Shown here piece after piece: positions 45,201 through 52,944 of a DNA stretch of 64,000 nt. The notes beneath the pieces were generated by a model. The model ran no database searches, had not been told where the DNA came from, and saw only the letters and a program-made list of their open reading frames with translations. A program made the position numbers and the translations under genes. Positions within the stretch are counted from its first letter, which is position 1. Every line of letters starts with the position of its first letter. Source of the stretch: SLJM01 sp964415785. GTDB taxonomy: Bacteria > Myxococcota_A > Bradymonadia > Bradymonadales > Bradymonadaceae. Where the stretch lies: NCBI GenBank assembly GCA_964415785.1, contig CAYQBU010000001.1, positions 1 to 64,000 on the forward strand, read 5' to 3'.

Positions 45201-47882
45201 TTTACGATCGTCGACAGCGTCCTCATCACCTCTCCGGCCGATCAGGACATCGTGCGCACCAGCACCCCCACCCTAACCGGTACCGGAGAACCGGGAGACA
45301 CCATCGACATTGAAGTCGACGGCCAGGTCGTAGGCACCGCGGAAGTCGACGACGATGGCTTCTGGTCCTGGACCGCCGACGATGACCTCGACGACGGCGA
45401 CTACGTCTTCACCGCCCGCGGCGCCGGCGACTCCAGCGACTCCATCGACCTCGGTATCGACACCGTGACCACCGACCTGATGATCACCGCCCCCGACGAT
45501 GGCGCCCTCTTGGCCACCCCCACGCCCACCCTCGAGGGCACCGCGCCCGCCGGCGCTGACGTCACCATCGAAGTCGACGGCGAGGCCTGGCAGACCGTCA
45601 GCGCCGACGCCAACGGCCAATGGGAATGGACCACCGACGAACTGGACGACGGCAACCGCGTGCTGCGCGCCGAAACCTTCAACGAGGCCGGCGACCTGGA
45701 CCGCGACACCATCACCGTCACCATCGACACAAAACCGCCTCACCTGTCGATCTTCACCCCTGACGACGGCGAGGAAGTCGACCTCGGTTGGCAGGTCATC
45801 GGAAGCTCCGAGCCCGGCGCCGATATCATGGTCTATATCGACGACCAGGAACTGGGCTCCATGACCGTTGAAGCCAACGGAAGCTGGTCGATTCCCGGCG
45901 ACGACGACCTGGAACCCGGCACCTACGATCTGCGCACCACGTCCACCGACGAGGCCGGCAATACCAGCGTCGATGAACGTACCTTCGTCGTCGACGCCAC
46001 CATGGATCGCCTGGAGTCCAGCGTCGCCGGTGGTCCCAGCTGCTCCACCGGGGGAGCCGGTGGCGGCACCCTCGTCCTGGTGTTGATGGCCCTGCTGCTC
46101 CTGGGCCTGCGCCGACGTACGCCAAACTCCCGACGAGTCCTCCAGGGCCTTGGCGTCGTCTCCCTCGCTGCCCTCACGGCCCTGGCCGTGGCCATTGCCA
46201 CGCCCAACGTCGCCCACGCCGACGACGCCGAGGGCTTTAACTCCCATCAATTCCACCCCATGCCGAACCTGGGCAACAACCTGTTCTCCACCTCGTCGGC
46301 CACCGTCGCTCCCCATATGGATTTTACAGCAGCGGCGGCCTTCAACTTTGCCCGCAACCCACTGACCCTGCGCGACGCCGACGGTGAAAATATCGATACT
46401 ATTGTGTCCTCCCAGGCCATCAGCCACCTGATGTTCACCATGGGGTTTTTTAACCACTTCGAACTCGGCGTCGACGTCCCCGTCATCGTCCGCCAAACCG
46501 GATCTGCTCTTCCCGGAACCGGTTTCGGAAGCGAACAGCAAAGCTTCGCCGTCGGCGATATCCGGCTGGTGCCCAAGGCAACGCTCTTCAACACGCGCCA
46601 CGGCGCCGCGGACAATGGTGTCGCCCTCGCCCTTCTCGTTGACACCCACCTACCCACGGGCAACTCCGCCCAATTTCAGGGCGGTAATTTCCGCATCGGT
46701 CCTCGCCTGGCCTTTGACGCCGTGGTCGCCGAAGACTTTCTTTTCGCCGCCAACGTGGGCTATCGATATCAGGAGTCTCAGACCTTTGAAAACGTCGAGA
46801 TCGACGATCTCCTGGGATGGAACGCTGGCCTGGAATACAGCCTCAACAACGAGATCCGCCTCACCGGTGAGCTCTTTGGCAATTTCACCCCCGCGGCCGA
46901 CGACTTCATCGGCGACGAGTCGCATATGGAGTTTATGGCCGGTGCCAAATATCACCTCAATAACTTCTTCGTCAGCGCCGGTGCTGGCGCCGGGCTTCTC
47001 GAGGGCTATGGCACCCCCACCTGGCGAACCCTGTTGGCCATCGGCCAGACCTCGGGTACCCGCGTCGACGATGACCTCTATGCCTCCGTGGCGCCCGATG
47101 CCGACTCCTGCGCTGACTTTTGTCCGGAACCGGAACCGGACTGCGTCGACGACGCCGACTGCACCTCCGTCCCCGAAACTCAATGCCAAGACCGCATCCT
47201 AACCCAATATGCCGGGCAGTGCCGCGACGGCTCCTGCCACTACGACGTCACCGCATCGCGCTGCGGAGAAAACGAAGTCTGTGGAATCGACGACGATGGC
47301 GACGCCGCCTGCGTCTTCCAGGCCCAATGCGACGTCGACGACGACTGCACCGACGCCCCCAGCCCCACCTGCGAAGCCGATGTCCTCACCGAATACCACG
47401 GCCAGTGCACCGACGATCTGTGCAGCTACGATGCCACCGAGACCGCATGCTCAGACGACGAGATGTGCGGCATCGAAGATGGGGAACCAGCCTGCGTCCA
47501 CTCCGGCGCCACCCTCGACGAGGAAGAAAGTCAGATCGAGCTGAGCGAATCCGTCCACTTCGAGTCCGAATCGGCCACCATTGACCCGGACTCCTTCGCT
47601 CTCCTCGATCAGGTCGTTCAGATCTTGGAGGACAATCCCCAAATTTTGGCCATCGAGATCTCCGGCCATACCGACTCATGGGGCGACCGAGACTTCAATA
47701 TCAACCTCTCTCAACAGCGCGCCGAGAGCGTCATCCAGTATCTCCAAGAGGCAGGCATCGATCCCGGCCGACTGTCGGCCGTCGGCCTCGGTCCCGACGA
47801 ACCGATCGCCGACAACGACACCGAGGAAGGTCGCTCTCAAAACCGCCGCGTTGAGATCGAAATCACCGACCTCGATCAGTGA
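42264..47882 (+). CDS. Giant fusion: Ig-repeat surface protein with MYXO-CTERM-like tail, then OmpA-family porin
   Basis: An 1872-aa single frame. N-terminal signal peptide (hydrophobic stretch about 22-42, TAAAG). Residues 45-535 hold beta-rich domains (choice-of-anchor-like and SdrD/DUF11-like). Residues about 536-1250 are eight Ig-like repeats of about 88 residues (pattern SPADG...TGTAE-x-GSTV...DG...W-S...DL-x-DG-x-Y...D-x-AGN). Residues 1257-1285 (GPSCSTGGAGGG, a hydrophobic run LVLVLMALLLLGL, then RRR) match a MYXO-CTERM sorting signal, but in mid-protein. A second signal peptide follows directly (RR1290-1291 to AHA1317-1319). Then come a beta-barrel (1320-1610), two Cys-rich repeats (1615-1750) and an OmpA domain (1758-1868: GHTDSWGDRDFNINLSQQRA, then NRRVEIE). 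Met1275 could allow separate initiation. A GAGGAG SD supports the first ATG. Confidence 0.88.
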   Translation: MDWSARLSSALICLHNQMKRPMAALLVASILATAILGMSSTAAAGDTAVGEFRVSNYAGNFENNNWLWRGYAFSVARETDVTHLWGGAGSNCPQFFGAIFDLTWDNDTPGDGNFTIGDVLTEVEWDTNRDPGNPPQEEQVELDETLTLQPDQYYFIGQGRGIDFGSGCHNATQSIDVENLQIGSPILEEWYPNEDAAYQPSGTGEPSTVVGTTTSSTTPIRVLMGFSYETDVTAAEVVTGGALSTDPDEAIVEGDLIESGAFEDSDETTLYFEISEDFNFDGGTTELVPANPFTVEGPSQDIPFSTTLDGLVDGTTYYYRAVAINEAARSTGETESFVHDGINFASTVSASVEPVGSVTPNDVPVDDGETATFAVSAPSDHVIAYDNIGGDCPTDGGSWDGDTYTTPAISDDCSVQFNTLPIAGLGLTAEISDHDDQDGTGSITRDDTITFQATVEYTGGANIDDLEVTSSPTLNVVSDDCSSTTLSTGDTCQVTYDYEVTYADGQFGMYLAEFQASSDFAEDMATDDKLVVIATDLSISAPALSNDATPTLTGTASTEEGAEVYVTVMDSESQIQTSTATVDENEEFETTVTDDLAEGTYSAEVSFENDIGHVYTAFDFGIIDQTPPPLAVESPQGYINDPLPLVYGFTEPNVDMAIETDNQTITFTADSAGYWQWQPSDELDDGTYSWDVFATDTAGNTSTASADFTVITEDPNAEIDVPVEGYVTNNAQLEFTGTADADTTAVLHIDGEDVSTMSIDSSESWSYTPSEDLDDGPHQAFMVVTDLAGNSYQTPTRNFEIDTQAPAGTIESPADGLVTNDPQPDIYGTAEAGSTVEVFLDGDSLDVVTTDSSGSWSAQFGDDLDEGVYELDATVEDEAGNQSVIDAVEFEIDITAPFIAITTPEDGAVMNSTPPQFDGQSEEDAHIELRINGASIDTVTADSDDLWSYDLEGEMPLGDYELRATATDEAGNSAEATHEFTIVDSVLITSPADQDIVRTSTPTLTGTGEPGDTIDIEVDGQVVGTAEVDDDGFWSWTADDDLDDGDYVFTARGAGDSSDSIDLGIDTVTTDLMITAPDDGALLATPTPTLEGTAPAGADVTIEVDGEAWQTVSADANGQWEWTTDELDDGNRVLRAETFNEAGDLDRDTITVTIDTKPPHLSIFTPDDGEEVDLGWQVIGSSEPGADIMVYIDDQELGSMTVEANGSWSIPGDDDLEPGTYDLRTTSTDEAGNTSVDERTFVVDATMDRLESSVAGGPSCSTGGAGGGTLVLVLMALLLLGLRRRTPNSRRVLQGLGVVSLAALTALAVAIATPNVAHADDAEGFNSHQFHPMPNLGNNLFSTSSATVAPHMDFTAAAAFNFARNPLTLRDADGENIDTIVSSQAISHLMFTMGFFNHFELGVDVPVIVRQTGSALPGTGFGSEQQSFAVGDIRLVPKATLFNTRHGAADNGVALALLVDTHLPTGNSAQFQGGNFRIGPRLAFDAVVAEDFLFAANVGYRYQESQTFENVEIDDLLGWNAGLEYSLNNEIRLTGELFGNFTPAADDFIGDESHMEFMAGAKYHLNNFFVSAGAGAGLLEGYGTPTWRTLLAIGQTSGTRVDDDLYASVAPDADSCADFCPEPEPDCVDDADCTSVPETQCQDRILTQYAGQCRDGSCHYDVTASRCGENEVCGIDDDGDAACVFQAQCDVDDDCTDAPSPTCEADVLTEYHGQCTDDLCSYDATETACSDDEMCGIEDGEPACVHSGATLDEEESQIELSESVHFESESATIDPDSFALLDQVVQILEDNPQILAIEISGHTDSWGDRDFNINLSQQRAESVIQYLQEAGIDPGRLSAVGLGPDEPIADNDTEEGRSQNRRVEIEITDLDQ

Positions 47883-48231
47883 CCGCTCCGAACAGAGGAG
47901 CTGCTGGCATATCATCCAGGCGCCGCTAACGCGCCCCGCCCGCATCCCATACAAAGTAACCCCTTCTCCCCGGTGGAGCCCATTAAGGGCGCTGTCGGGG
48001 AGATTGCTTTGGACCCAGTGGTCGAAGGGCAGCACCAGGAGGCTAATGGCGACCGAGCTTATCCCCTGGCTCAGTGGCTTTGCTCTCAAATCACTGTCCC
48101 CCACGGGACTCCTTGTTCTAACTCAACGGACTGCTCCCCGGCGACCAGATACCACTCTCCAACAAAGCAAAGAGCCCACCAAAACGGTGGGCTCTTTGCC
48201 TTTGCTTCTCAGCTCAATCGTCTCTGCTCAA
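47883..48231. other. Gene-poor region after the OmpA fusion gene
   Basis: No convincing gene on either strand. A minus-strand frame (47676-48104) mostly lies over the OmpA gene and is a shadow. The sequence is less GC-rich than its surroundings, and a tRNA fold was looked for but not found. It ends in a strong bidirectional terminator at 48168-48198. Confidence 0.5.
48168..48198 (+). terminator. Strong bidirectional terminator
   Basis: CAAAGAGCCCACC (48168-48180) pairs perfectly over 13 bp with GGTGGGCTCTTTG (48186-48198) around a 5-nt AAAAC loop, with T-rich flanks on both strands. It can end transcription of the fusion gene on the plus strand and of the disrupted frame on the minus strand. 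Confidence 0.8.
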
Positions 48232-48675
48232 TCATTCCACATGCGAGAAATCACCGGCGGAATTATCAATGATCTGATTTCCCAAATCGGACAGGTCGAC
48301 AGTCCACTCAAAAATGCCGTTGACGGGAGTACCCCAGCGCACGTACTCGTCGTCATCTTCATCGACGAGATGAATATCGTAGTGGCCAGAGCTTTCGTTC
48401 AACCACAGCGCCCACGGAGCTGTATTGAACGGACGTGAAAGTCTCCTCCGTATTAGTTGAGTCCCGATAATTGTGTAACTTCGGTTCGGTCAGTAGCGCC
48501 AAACCGCAAGCTCTCCCCAGATTCTCTTTGTTCGAGACCGCCTTCAATCGGCGTATCCTCAACCACCCAAGAGTTTTTTTGCCAATCCGCTCCCGAAACA
48601 AAAATACCGACGAATCTGTAGAGATCGAGTGCCGTCTCTGATTCACCCCACGACGTGAGTCGTGCCTGAGCCGCG
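48232..48675 (-). pseudogene. Probable disrupted gene (two protein-like frames)
   Basis: Downstream of the hydrolase gene on the minus strand, two protein-like segments lie in different frames. The first (about 48456-48670) reads SGADWQKNSWVVEDTPIEGG and ends at a TAA (48453-48455). The second (48232-48489) contains PFNTAPWALWLNESSGHYDI, then HLVDEDDDEYVRWGTPV and GIFEWTVDLSDLGNQIIDN, and ends at a TGA (48232-48234). Neither has an SD or a start in a sensible place. The second segment has a composition like a secreted beta-rich domain. A frameshifted remnant is the simplest reading; the family is not recognised. Confidence 0.4.
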
Positions 48676-49347
48676 TCAGGCATCACTCCCGATCTCAAAG
48701 TGTGCGCGCACCTCGGACCATAACTGGTCCATCGAGCCCTCCAGGCTGTGATCATCATCGACCTCCACCAATCGCACCTGGTCTCGTCCCGTCGCATATT
48801 GGCGCGAGGACTCCAGGGGAATCGTCTCGTCGTCGCTGCCGTGGATGATCACCGTCGGACAGGGCACTTGCGGATGAGTGGGGTAGTCTCGGGCCTCTTC
48901 CACCAGTCTCCAGTGCACAAGACGAGGCAGGTCATCCGGGCCGGGAAGCGCCAATTCCCCATCGCGCTCCCACTTCGCCATCCCCTCTATTCCCACAAGG
49001 TCGGCAAAGCGATCGCCGAGTCCAAAGGCCGGGCACATCAACACCAGGCGGTCTACTTTGTCGGGACATTTCTGGGCCCAGAGGGCGACCAGATAGGCCC
49101 CCATGCTGGAGGCGCTGATGCGCCATCGCCCCTTCCCACCGCCGTGGTTTTGATCCATGGCATCGATCGCCCCGAGGGCATTTCCGAACGTAATCTCCTC
49201 GAACGAGGGTTGATTCAGTTCCGGCAGCGCCAGGTCCACCCCATACTCCCGAAAGCGCTCCTCGAGAAATCGCCCCTTGGTTGAATTGGCGTCCGACGAA
49301 AACCCGTGAATATGGGCGTAGCGAAATTCCTGGTGGCCGTCACTCAT
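48676..49347 (-). CDS. Alpha/beta hydrolase (YqiA/esterase-like)
   Basis: A 223-aa cytosolic hydrolase. The opening YAHIHGFSSDANSTKG holds the oxyanion-hole HGF. The nucleophile elbow reads SASSMGAYLV, with the central Ser and a Ser in place of the first Gly, as in YqiA/UPF0227 esterases. The acid residue is in IIHGSDDETIP and the His in DDDHSLEG. The triad is complete. The normal length for this family is about 190-220. An ester or thioester of a small acyl group is the expected substrate; the biological role is unknown. The upstream neighbour on the same strand is the acyl-CoA oxidase-like gene, about 100 bases away. Confidence 0.8.
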   Translation of the reverse strand: MSDGHQEFRYAHIHGFSSDANSTKGRFLEERFREYGVDLALPELNQPSFEEITFGNALGAIDAMDQNHGGGKGRWRISASSMGAYLVALWAQKCPDKVDRLVLMCPAFGLGDRFADLVGIEGMAKWERDGELALPGPDDLPRLVHWRLVEEARDYPTHPQVPCPTVIIHGSDDETIPLESSRQYATGRDQVRLVEVDDDHSLEGSMDQLWSEVRAHFEIGSDA

Positions 49348-49451
49348 GGGCTCAACACTCGCATTGGGGGCATAAAATCATTCGGCTCATCCGACGACTC
49401 TGTCACCATCGCCGTTTTTCCTTCCACCGATTGCATAGTCCTGCCTTACCC

Positions 49452-51893
49452 TCAACGCTCTTTCTTTACCCCTTTGGCAAACCCCGGCCGCGCTTCGGCC
49501 GTCGCCTTGCCCTCGGCAAACGCGATGGGCGCCGACAGGCATTCGTCGGGAATCGCAAAGGCATCCACATAGCTCAGTGCTTCCTTGCGCACCGTGGCGC
49601 AGAGCTCATTGACCATGTCTCGAATCGCCCGCGCCTTGGCTTGATGGATGTAGTTATTCTCCAGAAACCAGGCCATATCCTCTTCGATGATCGACATGGC
49701 GAACAGGTTTCGCAGAGGAGTCAGGCCCGCCTTGAGCTCCTTGTCATCGCATTGGTTTTCGGCCTCCACAAACGACTGGAGTAAGAAACGCTCCACATGG
49801 GCATTGGCCAGGGCAACGGCGTGATCCTGACAATCATTAAACGCCAAAAAGGAATCGATCCCCTTGTCGATACGGTGCTTCAATCGCCGCGCCAGACTCA
49901 CCAGCAGGTCTTGCTCCCGCGCCTCCAGAATACCGAGCTGAAACTCCGCCTGACGAAGATGGTCGGGATCCGTATTGCGGGTCACGACCGGGTTAGTCTC
50001 CGTGATCGTTCGTTTGGCCTGATCCGTCAGCAGGCGGGCCAAACCAAAGAGACTTCCCCCGCTGAGTTCCGTTCGAAAATCGGCAAGGCAAGCCCGCGCG
50101 ACCTGCTGCATCATCACCACATTCGCCCCCTCAAAGGTGGCGAAGACGTCGACGTCCGCTCGAATCTCGGGAAGCCGGTTGATGGTTAAATAACCCTGGC
50201 CCCCGCAGCACTCCCGCGCAGTCTGAACGATATCGATGGCCGCCCAGCTGGAATAGGCCTTCATGCCCGCCGCCAACGCCTCCGTATGGCGCCGATTATC
50301 GTCCTCTTCGTCCAGGTAGCGCCCCATGATTTCGTGGAGTCCAAAGGTCATGGCGTAACTGGTTGCGATCTGGGGCATCAGGGCGCGCTGGTGCATCCGA
50401 TAGTCCAAAAGTGGGATCTCCGCCTTGCCCGCCGGACCAAATTGGCGGCGATTGGCGCCGTATCGAGTCGCGATGGCCAACGCTACTTTGGAGGCACTGA
50501 TGCCGGCGGCGCTGATCCCCATTCGGCCGGCCACCAGGGTCCCAAGCATCGTAAAAAATCGCCGATTCGCGCTCGGAATGCTGCTCTGATAGCACCCCTG
50601 GTCGTCAATGCCCCCATGGCGATCGAGGAGGTTTTCCCTGGGGATTCGGACGTGGTCAAACCAGATCCGTCCGTTATCCACCCCGTTGAGCCCCATCTTG
50701 AGCCCCTGGTCCTCTAACTCCACTCCCTTCTTGGGGTTTCCCTCCTCGTCGCGAATGGGCACCAAAAAGGCATGCACCCCGTATTGCTCATCGTCGACCA
50801 CCAACTGGGCATAGACCGTCGCCATTTGCGCATATTGACCGGCGCCGCCGATCCACTCCTTTCGGGCCGTGGAGCGCGGTGTGTGAATCACGAACTCATC
50901 GCTCTCACTGTCGTAGCGCGCAATCGTCTCCAGATCCCGGACATTGGATCCGCGACCCATCTCCGTCATTGCATAGCACCCCTGAAGGTCCATCGACGCC
51001 AAATCCTTCAGGTAGGCCTTATGGTGCTTCTCAGTACCCAGAAAGCGGATGCTCCCTCCAAATAGCCCGAACTGCACCCCAAATTTCACCAGCAAACTGA
51101 GATCGAAGATCCCCAGGGTCTCAAAGATCGCCAGGAAGGCGTCCAGGTTTTCCTTGGCCCCGCCCTGGTCTGGAAAACAGCGCTCCCCCAGCCCCTCATC
51201 GACCAGCGTCTGGAGCCACTCCACCACCTGCTCTCGATAATCATGGAGCTCCAGGCCGTAGACGTACTCAAAGGCATCGCTCGCCAATAAATCCCGGACC
51301 TCGTTGCGAAGCTCATGATGGGTCCCATCGAGGATCTGGGCCATCTTCTGTGAATCAAAACCATAGCTTCGCGGCTCCACGTCTGGCGCCGGCAGCGGCC
51401 GATCGGCGATGGACTCCCTCAATTGACCGGCTGCCTCCACGCCCACGAGCCCCAACGAGGCCTCCAGCTCATCGAGAGCTTTTTCGATATCTTCCAGCGG
51501 GATTCCGATGCCCTCTTCTTCATCTCGACCATAGTGAGTAGCCATCTCCAGGCCTACGCCCGCCAGCGACAGCCGCTCGGCCTCCGACAGACGGGCACTT
51601 CGCTCCTCGATGGCCTTGAGCAAATACTGCAGCTCCACCGGCGTCGGCGGATCCTCGGGATCGAGCCACCGCCCCAGCACCTCCAACGCATCCTCATCCA
51701 CCCAGGTCAATCGACTGGCCAGCGTCCGCAGCGTCTTGAGCTCGTCGTCGACCAACTCCCCATTGGCCCAGGCGATATAAATCACCGGGAGAAGTGGCAA
51801 CAGACGCCGCTCCTCGAGCAGGGCCCGAAGCTCTCGCAGCTCCTCTCTCTCAAAGCCCATCGCCGATCCTGTCTTCGGTGCTTGTGTGCTCAT
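49452..51893 (-). CDS. Acyl-CoA dehydrogenase/oxidase with N-terminal TerB-like domain
   Basis: An 813-aa flavoenzyme. Residues about 15-110 form a helical TerB/DjlA-like domain (PVIYIAWANGELVDDELKTL). A linker follows, then an acyl-CoA oxidase-type module (about 175-813). The latter shows CYAMTEMGRGSNVRDLETIA (flavin/substrate loop), GLKMGLNGVDNGRIWFDHVR, RYGANRRQFG, ECCGGQGYLTINRLPEIRAD and TFEGANVVMMQQVAR, the typical peroxisomal-type ACOX series. It oxidises acyl-CoA to enoyl-CoA; transfer to O2 or an electron carrier cannot be told apart here. The ATG at 51893 has an AGGAG SD. The TerB-like fusion is unusual. Confidence 0.87.
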   Translation of the reverse strand: MSTQAPKTGSAMGFEREELRELRALLEERRLLPLLPVIYIAWANGELVDDELKTLRTLASRLTWVDEDALEVLGRWLDPEDPPTPVELQYLLKAIEERSARLSEAERLSLAGVGLEMATHYGRDEEEGIGIPLEDIEKALDELEASLGLVGVEAAGQLRESIADRPLPAPDVEPRSYGFDSQKMAQILDGTHHELRNEVRDLLASDAFEYVYGLELHDYREQVVEWLQTLVDEGLGERCFPDQGGAKENLDAFLAIFETLGIFDLSLLVKFGVQFGLFGGSIRFLGTEKHHKAYLKDLASMDLQGCYAMTEMGRGSNVRDLETIARYDSESDEFVIHTPRSTARKEWIGGAGQYAQMATVYAQLVVDDEQYGVHAFLVPIRDEEGNPKKGVELEDQGLKMGLNGVDNGRIWFDHVRIPRENLLDRHGGIDDQGCYQSSIPSANRRFFTMLGTLVAGRMGISAAGISASKVALAIATRYGANRRQFGPAGKAEIPLLDYRMHQRALMPQIATSYAMTFGLHEIMGRYLDEEDDNRRHTEALAAGMKAYSSWAAIDIVQTARECCGGQGYLTINRLPEIRADVDVFATFEGANVVMMQQVARACLADFRTELSGGSLFGLARLLTDQAKRTITETNPVVTRNTDPDHLRQAEFQLGILEAREQDLLVSLARRLKHRIDKGIDSFLAFNDCQDHAVALANAHVERFLLQSFVEAENQCDDKELKAGLTPLRNLFAMSIIEEDMAWFLENNYIHQAKARAIRDMVNELCATVRKEALSYVDAFAIPDECLSAPIAFAEGKATAEARPGFAKGVKKER

Positions 51894-52176
51894 CACTCAA
51901 TCTCCTCTTGGGCCATCTCCAACCCGACGAATTAGCAGTGGCAATGAGACTAAACACCGATGCAAAAGCTCAAGTTATTTTAAATCCCCCGCCTCATTGA
52001 CGGACGACCCATGGCTTGGATCGGCCCTCCGACTGTGGTAACGCCCGCTTATCGCACGAGGTTCAAGCCGGTGCCGGGGTGTCGAAATGTGACGCGCCCG
52101 TCGCCCGTTTATCCCTCGAATGAAGACGCACCAATTCAGTATATTCACTGCTTCGCCGACTCAACTTGGAGCAACC

Positions 52177-52932
52177 ATGGGATTTCTCGACTTTCTCTTC
52201 GACAAAGAAAAGGCGCGCGAGCGTCGCATCAAAAAACTCAAAAAGACGCTGACCAATATGTACGTCCAGGCCGCGGAGCGAAAATATGCCATCGAAGAGC
52301 TGCGCTCCATCGGGTCTCCCGATGCCATCCGCACCTTGATGTCCCGCTTTGAAGAGACGGGCCCCAACCACACCACCGACGCCGATGAGAAACAATTTAC
52401 CTACTCCGTGCTCGTCGATCTCGGCCGCCGCGGCGAAACCGACGTCGTCGGCATCATCGCCGACCGGCTCAAAGAGATCGAAGAGAATATCAACTGGCCC
52501 CTCAAAGTCCTCACCGACCTCGTCAGCTACGACGATATGGCGGAGTTGATCACCGAGTTGCTGGCCGCCGACGATATCGGCTATCGCCGCAATCCGGAGA
52601 AAAAGCGCGAGCTCATGCTTCGAGCCGCCGAGTTCCAATCGCCGGAGCTCGCCGACCAACTGATCCGCTTTTTGGAAGATGATAACGAACCGATCCGATT
52701 TCTGGCCGTCGATGCATTGATGGCCCAGGACATCGAAGATCTTCCCCGGGAACCCCTCATTGAGCGCCTCCAAACCGAAGAGTCTCTGCGCATTCTTCAA
52801 AAGATCGTTGAGATCTGCGCCGAGAACCCGGGCTGGAAAGTGCCCAAAGAGGACCGCGAGGATCTGGAACCGCTTCTGCCCGATGGGTATGGTATCCACA
52901 AGAAAGGCCATATCTATCGCAAGCGCAGCTAA
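52177..52932 (+). CDS. HEAT-repeat protein
   Basis: A 251-aa helical protein with no signal peptide. Repeats include KYAIEELRSIGSPDAIRTLM, VLVDLGRRGETDVVGIIADR and LADQLIRFLEDDNEPIRFLA, then VDALMAQ, which follow the HEAT pattern with Asp/Arg at the turn. The very basic start (KARERRIKKLKKTL) is noteworthy. The ATG at 52177 has a GGAG SD; the frame is open to 52120. It is followed 12 nt later by the receiver-like/J-like gene and leads into the def-fmt-rsmB-rpe series. A scaffold role is likely; partners are unknown. Confidence 0.75.
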   Translation: MGFLDFLFDKEKARERRIKKLKKTLTNMYVQAAERKYAIEELRSIGSPDAIRTLMSRFEETGPNHTTDADEKQFTYSVLVDLGRRGETDVVGIIADRLKEIEENINWPLKVLTDLVSYDDMAELITELLAADDIGYRRNPEKKRELMLRAAEFQSPELADQLIRFLEDDNEPIRFLAVDALMAQDIEDLPREPLIERLQTEESLRILQKIVEICAENPGWKVPKEDREDLEPLLPDGYGIHKKGHIYRKRS

Positions 52933-52944
52933 AAGGTATCCATT

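Noticed and set aside
47676..48104. 142-codon minus-strand frame over the OmpA end
   Set aside because: It overlaps the well-supported OmpA domain and has no recognisable motif.
47980..48170. tRNA gene
   Set aside because: A CTCAGTGG-like string drew attention, but no T-loop, anticodon stem or cloverleaf could be built on either strand.
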